A stretch of 64,000 bases of DNA, taken from positions 744,001 to 808,000 of the forward strand of contig NZ_JACSQO010000001.1 of assembly GCF_014836595.1 (NCBI RefSeq). The letters run 5' to 3'. This document shows positions 1 through 8,434 of the stretch, one piece after another. The translations under genes were made by a program, and so were the position numbers. The stretch's first letter is position 1. Every line of letters starts with the position of its first letter. This stretch comes from Psychrobacillus faecigallinarum (GTDB lineage Bacteria > Bacillota > Bacilli > Bacillales_A > Planococcaceae). Under the pieces are notes generated by a model that saw nothing but the letters and a program-made list of their open reading frames with translations, was not told the origin of the DNA and made no database searches.

Positions 1-320
1 CTCCAAATGGTCTCCCTAGTTTTATTGAGTGCTTCAATTACATTATGAATGGCTATACTATTTTCAACTCTATTTTTCGCAACATTTTCTGCCCAAATGT
101 CTAAAAGTTCAGGAAAGGAATTTTCACCCTCCCATAAAGCACTAGCTACCGTTCTAATAGTTAGCGCATGCTGTTCTTGAAGTATCACATCTATCTGAGG
201 GTTCGGATTATTCGAGTAAAAAGGATCTGTAAACTTTCTTTTTTCCTCAAACCACTGTTTGGTAATATTTTGAGAGTTTTCAATTAAATAACTATAAAGT
301 TGCTGGTTAATAGAAGACAA
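1..320 (-). CDS. RsbR-like stressosome co-antagonist, N-terminal part
   Basis: The visible 106 codons run off the left edge of the window, so only the N-terminus is seen. Translation gives an all-helical domain with a Trp-containing KQWFEEKR segment, resembling the N-terminal domain of RsbR/RsbRD proteins that sense stress in the sigma-B stressosome. The C-terminal STAS domain expected for that family lies outside the window. I chose the TTG at 320 because AAGGGAAG lies just upstream and no ATG fits. It faces away from the rest of the window. The family call is by general resemblance only. Confidence 0.5.
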   Translation of the reverse strand, partial: MSSINQQLYSYLIENSQNITKQWFEEKRKFTDPFYSNNPNPQIDVILQEQHALTIRTVASALWEGENSFPELLDIWAENVAKNRVENSIAIHNVIEALNKTRETIW

Positions 321-450
321 ATGCTTCCCTTCTTTCTATCTAATTAATAGTAAGTAACTCTATTATAAATCCTTCAGAAGGAAAAAGGTATTTTATTCTA
401 TATTTTCTACATTATTTGAATAATATTATCACCGCAAGAAATATGAAAAA

Positions 451-476
451 AGCAGCCGAATGTAAATTCGGCTGCT
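451..476 (-). terminator. Rho-independent terminator of the oxidoreductase gene
   Basis: A perfect 11-bp stem (AGCAGCCGAAT / ATTCGGCTGCT, 4-nt loop) is followed on the minus strand by a run of six T. It lies 14 bp after the stop codon at 490. Confidence 0.9.
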
Positions 477-489
477 AGAGTACTCTATA

Positions 490-1572
490 TTATTTTGAAA
501 ATCTTCCTTTAAAGTCCATTGTGCTGCATTTTTCCATTGGAAGCTTAACACTTTTGCCTTCTGCAGCTGATTTATAAATTGCTAACACTAGCTCAAGTGC
601 GTTTCTACCGTCCACTGCTGTTACATAAGGATCTCTGTCATTTTTAATCGCATCGATCACATCAGTATATAGTGGGTTATGACCAAAGCCATAAACGGAT
701 GGTGGATTTTCGAAGTATTTTGCTTTTACTTCTTCGGAGTTATCCTTGTTATCTGCAAACATCCACTCTTCAATAATATTAACGGATTTACCACCGATTT
801 TAACAGTACCTTCTTCACCAAAAACATAAAGCGTTTCTTCAAGATTTTTAGGGAAGATATTAGTAGTACCTTCAATGATTCCATAGCTTCCGTTTTTAAA
901 GCGAACTAAAGCCATACCAAGGTCTTCTGCCTCGATGAAGCCGTGCATTAGGTTGTCTGTCATACCAACAACTTCTACGATTTCGTCACCCATCATCCAA
1001 CGTAACAAGTCAATATTATGTATACATTGGTTCATCAACGCGCCGCCATCTTGCTCCCAAGTTCCGCGCCATGGAGCTTGTGTATAATAATCTTCTCCGC
1101 GGTTCCAACGAATATGAGCAGTTCCGTGAAGTAATCTTCCGAAGCGACCTTCTTCTACAGCTTCTCTCATTTTTTGAACAGATTTATTGAAACGGTTTTG
1201 GTGACAAGCACTTACTTTAACGTTTTTCTCTTTAGCTAAAGCAATGATTTGATCTGCTTCTTCTAAAGATAAAGCGATTGGCTTCTCAATGATTAGGTTG
1301 CTTCCATGTTCAATACAATCTAAAGCGATTTGAGCATGCTTTCCACTTTCTGTACAAATCCCGATTAGCTCAGGAGATTCCTGCTGAAGCATTTCCTTGT
1401 AATCAGTATATTTTTTTACTGTTTCCGGAAGCTCGAACATGGATATTGTTGCATCCATTTTGCTCTCATCTACATCACATAATGCCACGATATCTAAATT
1501 ATTTTCTATAGCTGCAGCAACATGATTAGGAGAGATTCGTCCACACCCGATAATTGCATATTTTAAACTCAC
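490..1572 (-). CDS. Gfo/Idh/MocA-family oxidoreductase, WbpB-like candidate
   Basis: Predicted NAD-dependent sugar or sugar-nucleotide dehydrogenase of 360 residues. It has an N-terminal Rossmann motif (IIGCGRIS), the family EKP motif (IIEKPIALSL) and a C-terminal GFO_IDH_MocA domain with a WEQDGGALMNQ segment. I place the start at the GTG at 1572 because AAAGGAGG lies 7 nt upstream; the frame stays open to 1692 but that extension has no ribosome site. The gene is monocistronic, with its own terminator. Proteins of this type occur in capsule loci, where they oxidise UDP-GlcNAcA at C3 (WbpB/WlbA step). The WbpA-, WbpD- and WbpE-like genes at 46.7-50.2 kb have no local partner, so this gene may supply that step. 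The substrate is inferred. Confidence 0.75.
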   Translation of the reverse strand: MSLKYAIIGCGRISPNHVAAAIENNLDIVALCDVDESKMDATISMFELPETVKKYTDYKEMLQQESPELIGICTESGKHAQIALDCIEHGSNLIIEKPIALSLEEADQIIALAKEKNVKVSACHQNRFNKSVQKMREAVEEGRFGRLLHGTAHIRWNRGEDYYTQAPWRGTWEQDGGALMNQCIHNIDLLRWMMGDEIVEVVGMTDNLMHGFIEAEDLGMALVRFKNGSYGIIEGTTNIFPKNLEETLYVFGEEGTVKIGGKSVNIIEEWMFADNKDNSEEVKAKYFENPPSVYGFGHNPLYTDVIDAIKNDRDPYVTAVDGRNALELVLAIYKSAAEGKSVKLPMEKCSTMDFKGRFSK

Positions 1573-1713
1573 TTTCGTGTTCCTCCTTTGGAATACCCAA
1601 TGTCTATATGCTCTTATGCTACCCAAACACTCAAAGTTATACTCTAAGTGATTATCTTCACATAAAGCCTCCACTATTATATCATAATTCAATCTATAGT
1701 TTTATCAACTACA

Positions 1714-1741
1714 TATGAATCAATTATATAATTGATTCATA
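1714..1741. promoter_or_regulatory. Perfect 28-bp palindrome upstream of the oxidoreductase
   Basis: The half-site TATGAATCAATTAT is repeated exactly in inverted orientation with no loop. It lies 142 bp upstream of the GTG start at 1572. The lack of spacer and T-tract favours a protein-binding operator over a terminator. No adjacent regulator gene is seen. Confidence 0.45.
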
Positions 1742-2001
1742 CGAATAATATAAAGGAAACTAAAGAATTATGTCCTTTACATGGAATATAGTTTATTTTG
1801 GCTACAACTGGGCACCTCCCACGGGATAAGTGATAGGCTACCATCGTAGTTCACACGTTGTTTTTAATAGCTTATGCGCCATACTCATCCGGTCTGAGTT
1901 AAACATATCATCTTTCCTCAACATAATGATATATATTTGTATTTTAATGACAAAGTACTATTTGTGAATTTCAAATCATGTATGTAAATGAGTTCAATTT
2001 T

Positions 2002-2037
2002 AAGGAGCCTCGGAAAATTTAATTTCGAAGGCTCCTT
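2002..2037 (-). terminator. Terminator after the pst-phoU operon
   Basis: Inverted repeat AAGGAGCCT / AGGCTCCTT with further pairing inside, about 50 bp after the phoU stop. The T-tract is weak on the minus strand. Confidence 0.6.
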
Positions 2038-2085
2038 TATATTTAAAGGTAAAGTTACATGGAGTTTACTCAATAGATCAATTTA

Positions 2086-2739
2086 TCAGTTAAAATCATA
2101 CATCTGCCCTTTGATCAGATAGGCAGTGCTTTCTGCTATATTTGTAATATGATCAGCTGTACGTTCTAAGAAACGATTGATGAACAGGAGCTGCACGAGC
2201 TGACTCGTGTCTTCTGGGTGTTCACTTAAATAATGTGTGATATTTTGGTAATTAGTCTTGCTGTTAGCATCGACCTGATCATCGAGGTCTGCTACTTCCT
2301 TTGCTAACGTAATATTTTCTTTCACAAAGGATTCTAGTGATTTTTGTAGCATGACTATGGAGACTGTCTTCATCGGCTCGAGTTCTGTCAAATACAATAG
2401 GGACGGTCGCTCTCCTATTTTAATAGTTGCCTTTGAAATGTTAACCGCGAAATCAGCAATACGCTCGATATCGCTCGAAATTTTCAAAACACCAATGATT
2501 CTGCGTAAGTCACGTGCAAGTGGCTGTTCCTTGGAGATAAACCAAATAGCCATTTGATTTATCTCCTTTTCCATTTCATCTATCGTATTGTCTTTTTCTA
2601 TTGTTCTCAAAGCAAGCTCAATGTCCTGCGTTTTTAGAGCTTTGTATGATTGCTCCAATTGCTCTTCAGTTATTCGAACCATTTCCGCAAGCTTATTTTC
2701 CAGCTCCTGCATATTGTTTTCGAAGTTTTCGCGTATCAT
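2086..2739 (-). CDS. phoU: Phosphate transport/signalling regulator PhoU
   Basis: 217 residues, all helical, made of two tandem PhoU three-helix repeats. The metal-site type E/DxxxD segments are visible (DIERIADFAVN in the first repeat, RFLERTADHITNIAE in the second). PhoU links Pst transporter activity to the Pho two-component system. It is the last gene of the operon and follows pstB by 18 bp, with a terminator downstream. Confidence 0.95.
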   Translation of the reverse strand: MIRENFENNMQELENKLAEMVRITEEQLEQSYKALKTQDIELALRTIEKDNTIDEMEKEINQMAIWFISKEQPLARDLRRIIGVLKISSDIERIADFAVNISKATIKIGERPSLLYLTELEPMKTVSIVMLQKSLESFVKENITLAKEVADLDDQVDANSKTNYQNITHYLSEHPEDTSQLVQLLFINRFLERTADHITNIAESTAYLIKGQMYDFN

Positions 2740-2757
2740 TTTCCGTCTCCCATCTTG

Positions 2758-3567
2758 TTATCCGAAACGTCCAGTTATATAATCTTCTGTTCTTGAATCA
2801 TTCGGTGTTGAAAAGATAACGTCTGTTTTATCGTACTCAATTACTTCTCCATTTAAGAAGAATGCTGTTTTATCGGAGATTCTGGCAGCCTGCTGCATAT
2901 TGTGTGTTACGATGACAATCGTGTAGTCTTTTTTCATTTGGGTGATAAGCTCTTCTACCTTCAATGTTGAGATTGGGTCAAGGGCAGAAGTCGGTTCGTC
3001 CATTAATATAACATCTGGCTTCATTGCAATAGCACGAGCGATACAAACACGCTGTTGCTGACCACCAGAAAGACCAAGGGCAGAGGTTTTTAGGCGGTCC
3101 TTCACCTCATCCCAGATGGCAGCGCCACGAAGACTTTCTTCTACAATTTCGTTTAAAGCCTTCTTGTTTTTAATGCCCTGCATACGTGGACCGTAAGCAA
3201 CATTGTCATATATACTCATTGGGAACAGGTTAGGCTTTTGAAAAACCATTCCCACTTTCGTACGAAGCTTTATAACATCCTGACTTGCATATATATCCTC
3301 TTCATCAATTACAATTTTTCCAGTGATTTTAACTCCATCGATTAAATCATTCATACGGTTTAACGTACGTAGAAAGGTTGATTTCCCACAACCAGAAGGG
3401 CCAATCAATGCTGTTACTTCTTTTTCCTGAATACCTAGGGAAACACCGTACAATGCTTGCTTCTCCCCGTAAAATAAATTGAGATCATACACATTGATTT
3501 TCGAATGCTCAGTAGTAGTCGTTGACCCAAAGCTCTCAGAGGTAGATTTAAAAAGTAATTTCTTCAT
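2758..3567 (-). CDS. pstB: Phosphate ABC transporter ATP-binding protein PstB
   Basis: 269-residue ATPase that powers phosphate import through PstC/PstA. Walker [10 protein letters not shown] is at residues 56-64; the ABC signature LSGGQQQR, Walker B VILMDEP and the switch histidine (VTHNMQQ) are all intact. About 25 variable residues precede the domain. It lies 15 bp after pstA and 18 bp before phoU. Confidence 0.97.
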   Translation of the reverse strand: MKKLLFKSTSESFGSTTTTEHSKINVYDLNLFYGEKQALYGVSLGIQEKEVTALIGPSGCGKSTFLRTLNRMNDLIDGVKITGKIVIDEEDIYASQDVIKLRTKVGMVFQKPNLFPMSIYDNVAYGPRMQGIKNKKALNEIVEESLRGAAIWDEVKDRLKTSALGLSGGQQQRVCIARAIAMKPDVILMDEPTSALDPISTLKVEELITQMKKDYTIVIVTHNMQQAARISDKTAFFLNGEVIEYDKTDVIFSTPNDSRTEDYITGRFG

Positions 3568-3582
3568 GTTGGTCTCCTTCGT

Positions 3583-4407
3583 TTAATGATTTGCCTTATT
3601 GAATTTCTTGGATATATACGTAGCAGATAAGTTAAGTATTAAGATGATCACGATTAACACAATACCAATGGCCGCCGCCAGTTCAATATTTCCTGTCTCC
3701 TGAGTAACTAAATAAGAATGCACCGTTAGTGTACGAGCAGAAGAAAAAATACTTTCTGGCATGGCAGCCACTGTACCAGCTGTTAAGAAAATAGCTGCCG
3801 ATTCGCCCACTATCCGCCCAATGGATAGTATAATTCCCGAAAGAATTCCCGGCATTGCACTCGGTAAAATAATTTTATAAAGAGTCTGTAGCTTGGTTGT
3901 CCCAAGTGCCAAAGATCCCTCTCTATAAGTATTAGGCACTGTCTTTAACGCTTCTTCAGTTGTTCGAATAATAACCGGTAATACGATAATGGTTAAGGTT
4001 AATGATGCCGCGATGATAGACATACCCAGCTTCAAGGTTGCAACAAAAAACACCGCTCCGAACAGTCCATATATAATAGAAGGAATCCCTGTTAAGCTCT
4101 CAGTCGCATAACGAATTATTTTCACTAGTCGACCTTGTTTCGCATACTCATGTAAGTACACTGCAGCCAAAATCCCTATTGGTGTAGCGATAGCCAACGA
4201 TATTAAAATTGAATAAACAGTGGTGACGATCATAGGCCAAATGCCTCCTCCACCAGTTGGCGAGTAATCACCGAAGATAAACTCTAAATTGATCAATCGA
4301 AAGCCTTTGTAGAATATGTAGCCGACAATTACAACTAGAATGGCAACAGATATAAAGGCCGAAAACCATAAGAGACCTCGGAGAATATTGTCCTTTACCT
4401 TGTTCAT
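3583..4407 (-). CDS. pstA: Phosphate ABC transporter permease PstA
   Basis: 274-residue membrane protein with about six hydrophobic segments and the ABC-permease EAA-type loop (YREGSLALGTTKLQTLYKII). It forms the phosphate channel with PstC. The gene starts 1 bp after the pstC stop, so translation is probably coupled. Confidence 0.96.
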   Translation of the reverse strand: MNKVKDNILRGLLWFSAFISVAILVVIVGYIFYKGFRLINLEFIFGDYSPTGGGGIWPMIVTTVYSILISLAIATPIGILAAVYLHEYAKQGRLVKIIRYATESLTGIPSIIYGLFGAVFFVATLKLGMSIIAASLTLTIIVLPVIIRTTEEALKTVPNTYREGSLALGTTKLQTLYKIILPSAMPGILSGIILSIGRIVGESAAIFLTAGTVAAMPESIFSSARTLTVHSYLVTQETGNIELAAAIGIVLIVIILILNLSATYISKKFNKANH

Positions 4408-4408
4408 A

Positions 4409-5320
4409 TTAGTTGCCTCCCCTTGCTGTGATTCTAGCTAGTACGAAATTTAAGATGAGAATAAAGGAGAATAACACTATCCCAGTTGCGAATAGCATTT
4501 CCTGATGAGTACCAAACGCATATCCCATCTCCAATGCAATATTCGTAGTTAGCGGACGAACACTGTCTGTAAGACTTGTAGGGATAATCAGACTGTTTCC
4601 AGCAACCAATATAACTGCCATTGTCTCCCCGATAGCTCGTCCTAAACCAAGGACGATTGCCGCCATAATCCCGGACTTTGCAGCAGGAACGATTACTTTA
4701 AAAATGGTCCCAATATGTGAAACCCCTAGAGCTAAAGAGCCTTCTGTGTAAGATTTGGGAACCGCTCTTATCGATGTCTCTGCCACAGTAACAATAGTAG
4801 GAAGCATCATAATAGCGAGCACTAGAATAACAGCTAGTAAGCTTTGCCCTCTCGCAAGACCAAAATTGTCCTGTAATAAAGGAACGATAATCGCGAGTCC
4901 GAATACACCGTATAAAACAGATGGAATACCAGCAAGAAGCTGAATAGCCGGAGAAATGAGCTTGGCTAATCTCTTAGGTGCAATTTCCGCTAGGAAGATG
5001 GCTGTAAATAAACCAATCGGAACTCCAATAATTAGTGCACCAAGTGTAGCGAATAGAGATGCTACGATCATTGGAAAAATACCGAATTTATCCTCGCTCG
5101 GAACCCAGTCTGTGCCGAATATAAAATCTATAAAGCTGTAGCCCTCTGCTATAAACGGATAAGAGCCCTTATAAAACACAAAGCCTACAATTAAGGCTAA
5201 ACTCACTACAGATAATAATGCACAAGCAAGGAAAACCTTTGCAGATAAACCTTCTAAAAAATACTTACGTTTATTTGCTTTTTCTATTTCAGTTTGCTTT
5301 TCGAATGGTGGTGTAGTCAC
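4409..5320 (-). CDS. pstC: Phosphate ABC transporter permease PstC
   Basis: 303-residue permease with an N-terminal cytoplasmic tail, a first membrane segment near residues 28-52, five further segments and the loop YTEGSLALGVSHIGTIFKVI. It pairs with PstA. A 39-bp gap separates it from pstS. Confidence 0.96.
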   Translation of the reverse strand: MTTPPFEKQTEIEKANKRKYFLEGLSAKVFLACALLSVVSLALIVGFVFYKGSYPFIAEGYSFIDFIFGTDWVPSEDKFGIFPMIVASLFATLGALIIGVPIGLFTAIFLAEIAPKRLAKLISPAIQLLAGIPSVLYGVFGLAIIVPLLQDNFGLARGQSLLAVILVLAIMMLPTIVTVAETSIRAVPKSYTEGSLALGVSHIGTIFKVIVPAAKSGIMAAIVLGLGRAIGETMAVILVAGNSLIIPTSLTDSVRPLTTNIALEMGYAFGTHQEMLFATGIVLFSFILILNFVLARITARGGN

Positions 5321-5359
5321 GCAAGTTTCCTCCCATTTTGTAAATTCAACATATGTTGT

Positions 5360-6184
5360 TTATTGCAGAATAGGGATAGCACCCGCTTCGGAAACTATTT
5401 CCTGTCCATTAGAGCCTAAAATATAATCGATAAATTTCTGTCCTCCTTGCGTTAAATCACCATCTTTGTATACGAACAAAAATGGTCTTGAAAGACTGTA
5501 TTTGTTGTCTAACACGTTTTGAGCAGTCGGCTCTACTCCGTTTATCTTCATCGGGTAAATCGTTTCATCAATATACTCGAAGGATATAAATCCAACTGCG
5601 TGCTTGTTAGTCGCCACAGTAGTCTTTATATTTCCATTCCCACTTGCGACAATCGCATTTCGAATCAATTCACCGGAGGAATAGCCGACAATTTCCTGAA
5701 AGGCATCACGGGAGCCTGAGCCATCCTCACGCGATACTACCACAATTTCTAAATCCTCTCCGCCAAGCTGCTTCCAGTTCGTCACTTCACCAGTGAAGAT
5801 TTGCTTCACCTGCTCCATCGTTAAATCCTGAACCTTATTCGATGGATGTGTAACAATTACAATCCCATCATAGGCAATGATAATTTCCTCTAATTGTGCA
5901 GCTTCCTCTTCCTTTAAATCACGAGAACTCATTCCTATTTCAGAAACACCGTTTGTTGCATTCGTAATACCCGCAGATGATCCGATCTGATTGACCTCTA
6001 TATTGACCGATTCTGTTTCTTCATATTTCACCGCTAACTTCTCTGCCAAAGGTCCGACCGAAGTAGATCCTGATATAGAGATAGTTTGCTTATCGCCACT
6101 TGAGTGTTCTGTATCATCACTTCCACAGCCAGTAAGAATCGCCAAGGGAATAACAAGAGAAACGATCGTTTTCTTAAATAACAT
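5360..6184 (-). CDS. pstS: Phosphate-binding lipoprotein PstS
   Basis: 274 residues with a lipoprotein signal peptide (lipobox LTGC, acylated Cys20). The mature part has phosphate-binding PBP motifs such as SGSTSVGPL and SREDGSGSRDAF. It captures phosphate outside the membrane and hands it to PstC/PstA. GGAGG lies 7 nt before the ATG. As first gene of the operon it follows four PhoP-type boxes, which predicts induction by phosphate limitation. Confidence 0.96.
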   Translation of the reverse strand: MLFKKTIVSLVIPLAILTGCGSDDTEHSSGDKQTISISGSTSVGPLAEKLAVKYEETESVNIEVNQIGSSAGITNATNGVSEIGMSSRDLKEEEAAQLEEIIIAYDGIVIVTHPSNKVQDLTMEQVKQIFTGEVTNWKQLGGEDLEIVVVSREDGSGSRDAFQEIVGYSSGELIRNAIVASGNGNIKTTVATNKHAVGFISFEYIDETIYPMKINGVEPTAQNVLDNKYSLSRPFLFVYKDGDLTQGGQKFIDYILGSNGQEIVSEAGAIPILQ

Positions 6185-6223
6185 GGGAAACCTCCAAGAG
6201 TTATAGACTTCTATCTACTTTCC

Positions 6224-6229
6224 ATCATA
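6224..6229 (-). promoter_or_regulatory. -10 element of the pst operon
   Basis: TATGAT on the minus strand, just downstream of the Pho boxes and about 40 bp before the pstS start. There is no good -35 element, as expected for PhoP-activated promoters where the boxes replace it. Confidence 0.5.
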
Positions 6230-6238
6230 ATGTTAATT

Positions 6239-6277
6239 TTTTAACCCTTTATTAACTGAATGTAAAGGTATTGTAAA
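6239..6277 (-). promoter_or_regulatory. PhoP-binding boxes upstream of pstS
   Basis: On the minus strand four hexamers, TTTACA, TTTACA, TTAATA and TTAAAA, are spaced exactly 11 bp apart. This matches the TTHACA-N5 direct-repeat pattern bound by Bacillus PhoP. The first two are perfect and the two nearest the promoter are degenerate. Confidence 0.85.
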
Positions 6278-6532
6278 CTTTCTAAAAATGAATTAAATAT
6301 ATTGTGAATTTATTGAAAATTAAAGTAAACTCATTTTCATTAATTTCTACTCTAAACAAGTGAATTATAAAATATAATGCACACTGATATAGTTTCTCTT
6401 AGTTTGCCCTTCAATAAGTGTTCATATGTATAGCTGCTGAATAACGTTTGAAACCATATTTCCGCTTGAAATTAAAGCCAAATGGAGTTCTAGACCGTCT
6501 AATAGTTGATAGAAAATAAGGAGGTGTTTTAA

Positions 6533-7057
6533 ATTTTAAATTTAGTGAATAAAGCTCAAAAAGGTAATGACAACGCATTTTTGACATTATTTCAAAAGTA
6601 TGAAAATGACATTTACAGAGTAGCTTTTGTATATGTGAAAAATCAAAATGATGCCCTTGATGTTGTTCAAGAAACAGCATATCAGTCCTTTAAATCAATA
6701 AAAAATCTAAAAGAACCTAAATATTTTAAAACTTGGTTGATAAGAATTGCGATAAACTGTGCACTTGATTTACTTAGAAAACAGAAAAATATTCTTCCTC
6801 TAAATTCCGAATTTGAAAACTTTATAGCAGGAGATTTTAACGAAGATATATTTGAAGAAATAACGTTAAATGAGTTAATCGAATGTTTAAATGAAGACGA
6901 AAAAAGTGTAATTATTTTAAGGTTCTATAATGATTTAACTATAAAAGAAGTATCTAAAACTTTGGAAATTCCTTTAGGTACAACAAAGACTATTTTGTAT
7001 AGAGCCTTAAATAAACTTCGAAAAAATTTGGAAGGAGATCATATATATGAGCAATAA
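6533..7057 (+). CDS. ECF-family RNA polymerase sigma factor, probable ATT start
   Basis: About 174 residues. The region 2 helix (DVVQETAYQSFKSIKNLKEP, then TWLIRIAINCALDLLRK) and region 4 helix-turn-helix (LTIKEVSKTLEIPLGTTKTI) are clear. AAGGAGG at 6518-6524 lies 8 nt before an ATT codon at 6533, whereas the first standard start, GTG at 6545, is 20 nt away. The residues gained from ATT (ILNL before VNKAQKGN) extend the usual helix 1. I therefore prefer ATT, a rare start; GTG at 6545 is the conservative alternative. It overlaps the membrane protein gene at 7047 by 11 bp, the usual sigma/anti-sigma layout. Confidence 0.85.
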   Translation: MLNLVNKAQKGNDNAFLTLFQKYENDIYRVAFVYVKNQNDALDVVQETAYQSFKSIKNLKEPKYFKTWLIRIAINCALDLLRKQKNILPLNSEFENFIAGDFNEDIFEEITLNELIECLNEDEKSVIILRFYNDLTIKEVSKTLEIPLGTTKTILYRALNKLRKNLEGDHIYEQ

Positions 7058-7685
7058 AATTAAACAAGAAATGAGTAAAATAGAAATACCAAAAGAAATT
7101 AGTGAAAGAAGTAAATTAGGAATTTCAAAAGTGAAATCAGAAAGAGGTAAACCTAAATTTAAGCGCTCTTTTATAATTGCACCAGCGATAGTAGCTTCAT
7201 TAGCAATAGGTATTTTTACTTCAAGTTACTTTACAAATGACTCAGTACCGGAAAATCCTATAATAAAAACAATGGAATACAGCAGTAGCTTTGATTTGTC
7301 GGACACTCCTCGCCTTATTGGTTGGGCAGACAATGTATTCATTGGAAAAGTTATAAAACAATCTGGTACTAAATCATTGGGTGGTATCCCCGAAACTCAA
7401 TTTGAAGTAGAAGTTACAGATAACATTAAAGGTGATCTTGAAGAAACCATAATAGTGAATCAACAAGGTGGATACACAAAAGAAGAATTAATATTAGTAG
7501 AAAATGATCCACTACTTAAAGAGGGACAATTATATTTATTTGTTACAAAGTATCTGCAAGAAGAAAATTGGTATACCTTAGTACCCGTGTATGGGGACAT
7601 TTTAATTAATAATAATGATGAAAAAAATAATCTAATCCAAGAATATAAAATAGAGTATGAAAATGAAATACCGTTTGGGAATTAG
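7047..7685 (+). CDS. Single-pass membrane protein, probable cognate anti-sigma factor
   Basis: 212 residues: a basic cytoplasmic tail (1-40), one membrane segment (about 44-63) and a roughly 150-residue outer domain of mixed beta character. I see no zinc-anti-sigma HxxxCxxC motif, and the outer domain is not one I recognise. The anti-sigma role is inferred from topology and from the 11-bp overlap with the sigma gene. A strong terminator follows immediately. Confidence 0.65.
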   Translation: MSNKIKQEMSKIEIPKEISERSKLGISKVKSERGKPKFKRSFIIAPAIVASLAIGIFTSSYFTNDSVPENPIIKTMEYSSSFDLSDTPRLIGWADNVFIGKVIKQSGTKSLGGIPETQFEVEVTDNIKGDLEETIIVNQQGGYTKEELILVENDPLLKEGQLYLFVTKYLQEENWYTLVPVYGDILINNNDEKNNLIQEYKIEYENEIPFGN

Positions 7686-7691
7686 CGAATA

Positions 7692-7727
7692 AAAGAGATT
7701 GGCTGCTGCAAGGTAGCCAATCTCTTT
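7692..7727 (+). terminator. Terminator after the sigma/anti-sigma pair
   Basis: A 13-bp stem (AAAGAGATTGGCT / AGCCAATCTCTTT) with a 10-nt loop and a T5 run on the plus strand. Confidence 0.9.
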
Positions 7728-7913
7728 TTGGGTTTCCAAATTTTCTAATCAGAAATCAACATATTTAATACATGGACCGCCAGTATTGAAATAAAGGTGT
7801 TTTACTGGATAAATGATTTTAAAATTAAAAATACTATAGACAATTTCAAATTTTTTGACTTTGTCTGCAGTCTGCCCATATAATTGCATATGATAAAGGT
7901 CTAAACCCTTTCG

Positions 7914-8363
7914 TTAATAATTTTCAAATTGGCCATTCCTTCTTAAATCACTTACTTTCTTCAAACTTGTTACATGCGCTCTACCCAGAACTCTCGATAT
8001 GCTATCCTTTTTAGTGACATCACATATCGAACATATGTAACCGAGCCATTCTTCTGTAAAAGGTTTACTACGGTTTTCGTGGAAACTTGAATTATATTTC
8101 ATTCGATAGTTTGATAACGTGTATTCAAACTCATTTAACATATAAGATTTAGTCAAATGAATCACCCTTTCTAATAAACTTGGTGGATATAATGAAGTAG
8201 TATTCACCTTCCTTTCGCTTTTAACACTGCTTGCGTTGCTTTCGCTAATAGGTCTGATTGTCCTTGAATATTCAATAATTTGTTGTACTGCATCTAAGCG
8301 TTGTTTAAGTCCCTTTTGTCTTGTCCATTCGGATATGAATTTATCAAAATTTAATGAACTTCC
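7914..8363 (-). pseudogene. Open frame lacking a start, fragment of an unknown gene
   Basis: The reading frame is open for 149 codons from a stop triplet at 8364-8366, but the upstream half has no ATG, GTG or TTG. The only start candidate is a GTG at 8207, behind AAAGGAAG, giving a 97-residue product. The upstream part reads as a plausible helical protein (FDKFISEWTRQKGLKQRLDA), so I favour a gene truncated at its 5' end by rearrangement near the gdh promoter. I do not recognise the family. Confidence 0.4.
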
Positions 8364-8434
8364 CTACGTTTTTTCCCAGCAGTTTAGGGTATAACTAACT
8401 CCGATGAACTATATTTACGGAGGTGCTGAAATAA

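Larger units (their letters stand above)
1573..2085. other. Intergenic region with a palindrome and no gene
   Basis: No credible ORF. It contains the oxidoreductase ribosome site, a perfect 28-bp palindrome at 1714-1741, a G/C-richer unassigned tract at about 1800-1910 that could be a structured RNA or a mobile-element remnant, and the phoU-side terminator at 2002-2037. Confidence 0.5.

Noticed and set aside
1800-1910. Known riboswitch upstream of the oxidoreductase
   Set aside because: The tract is GC-richer and may fold, but I could not match it to the conserved core of any riboswitch class by eye.
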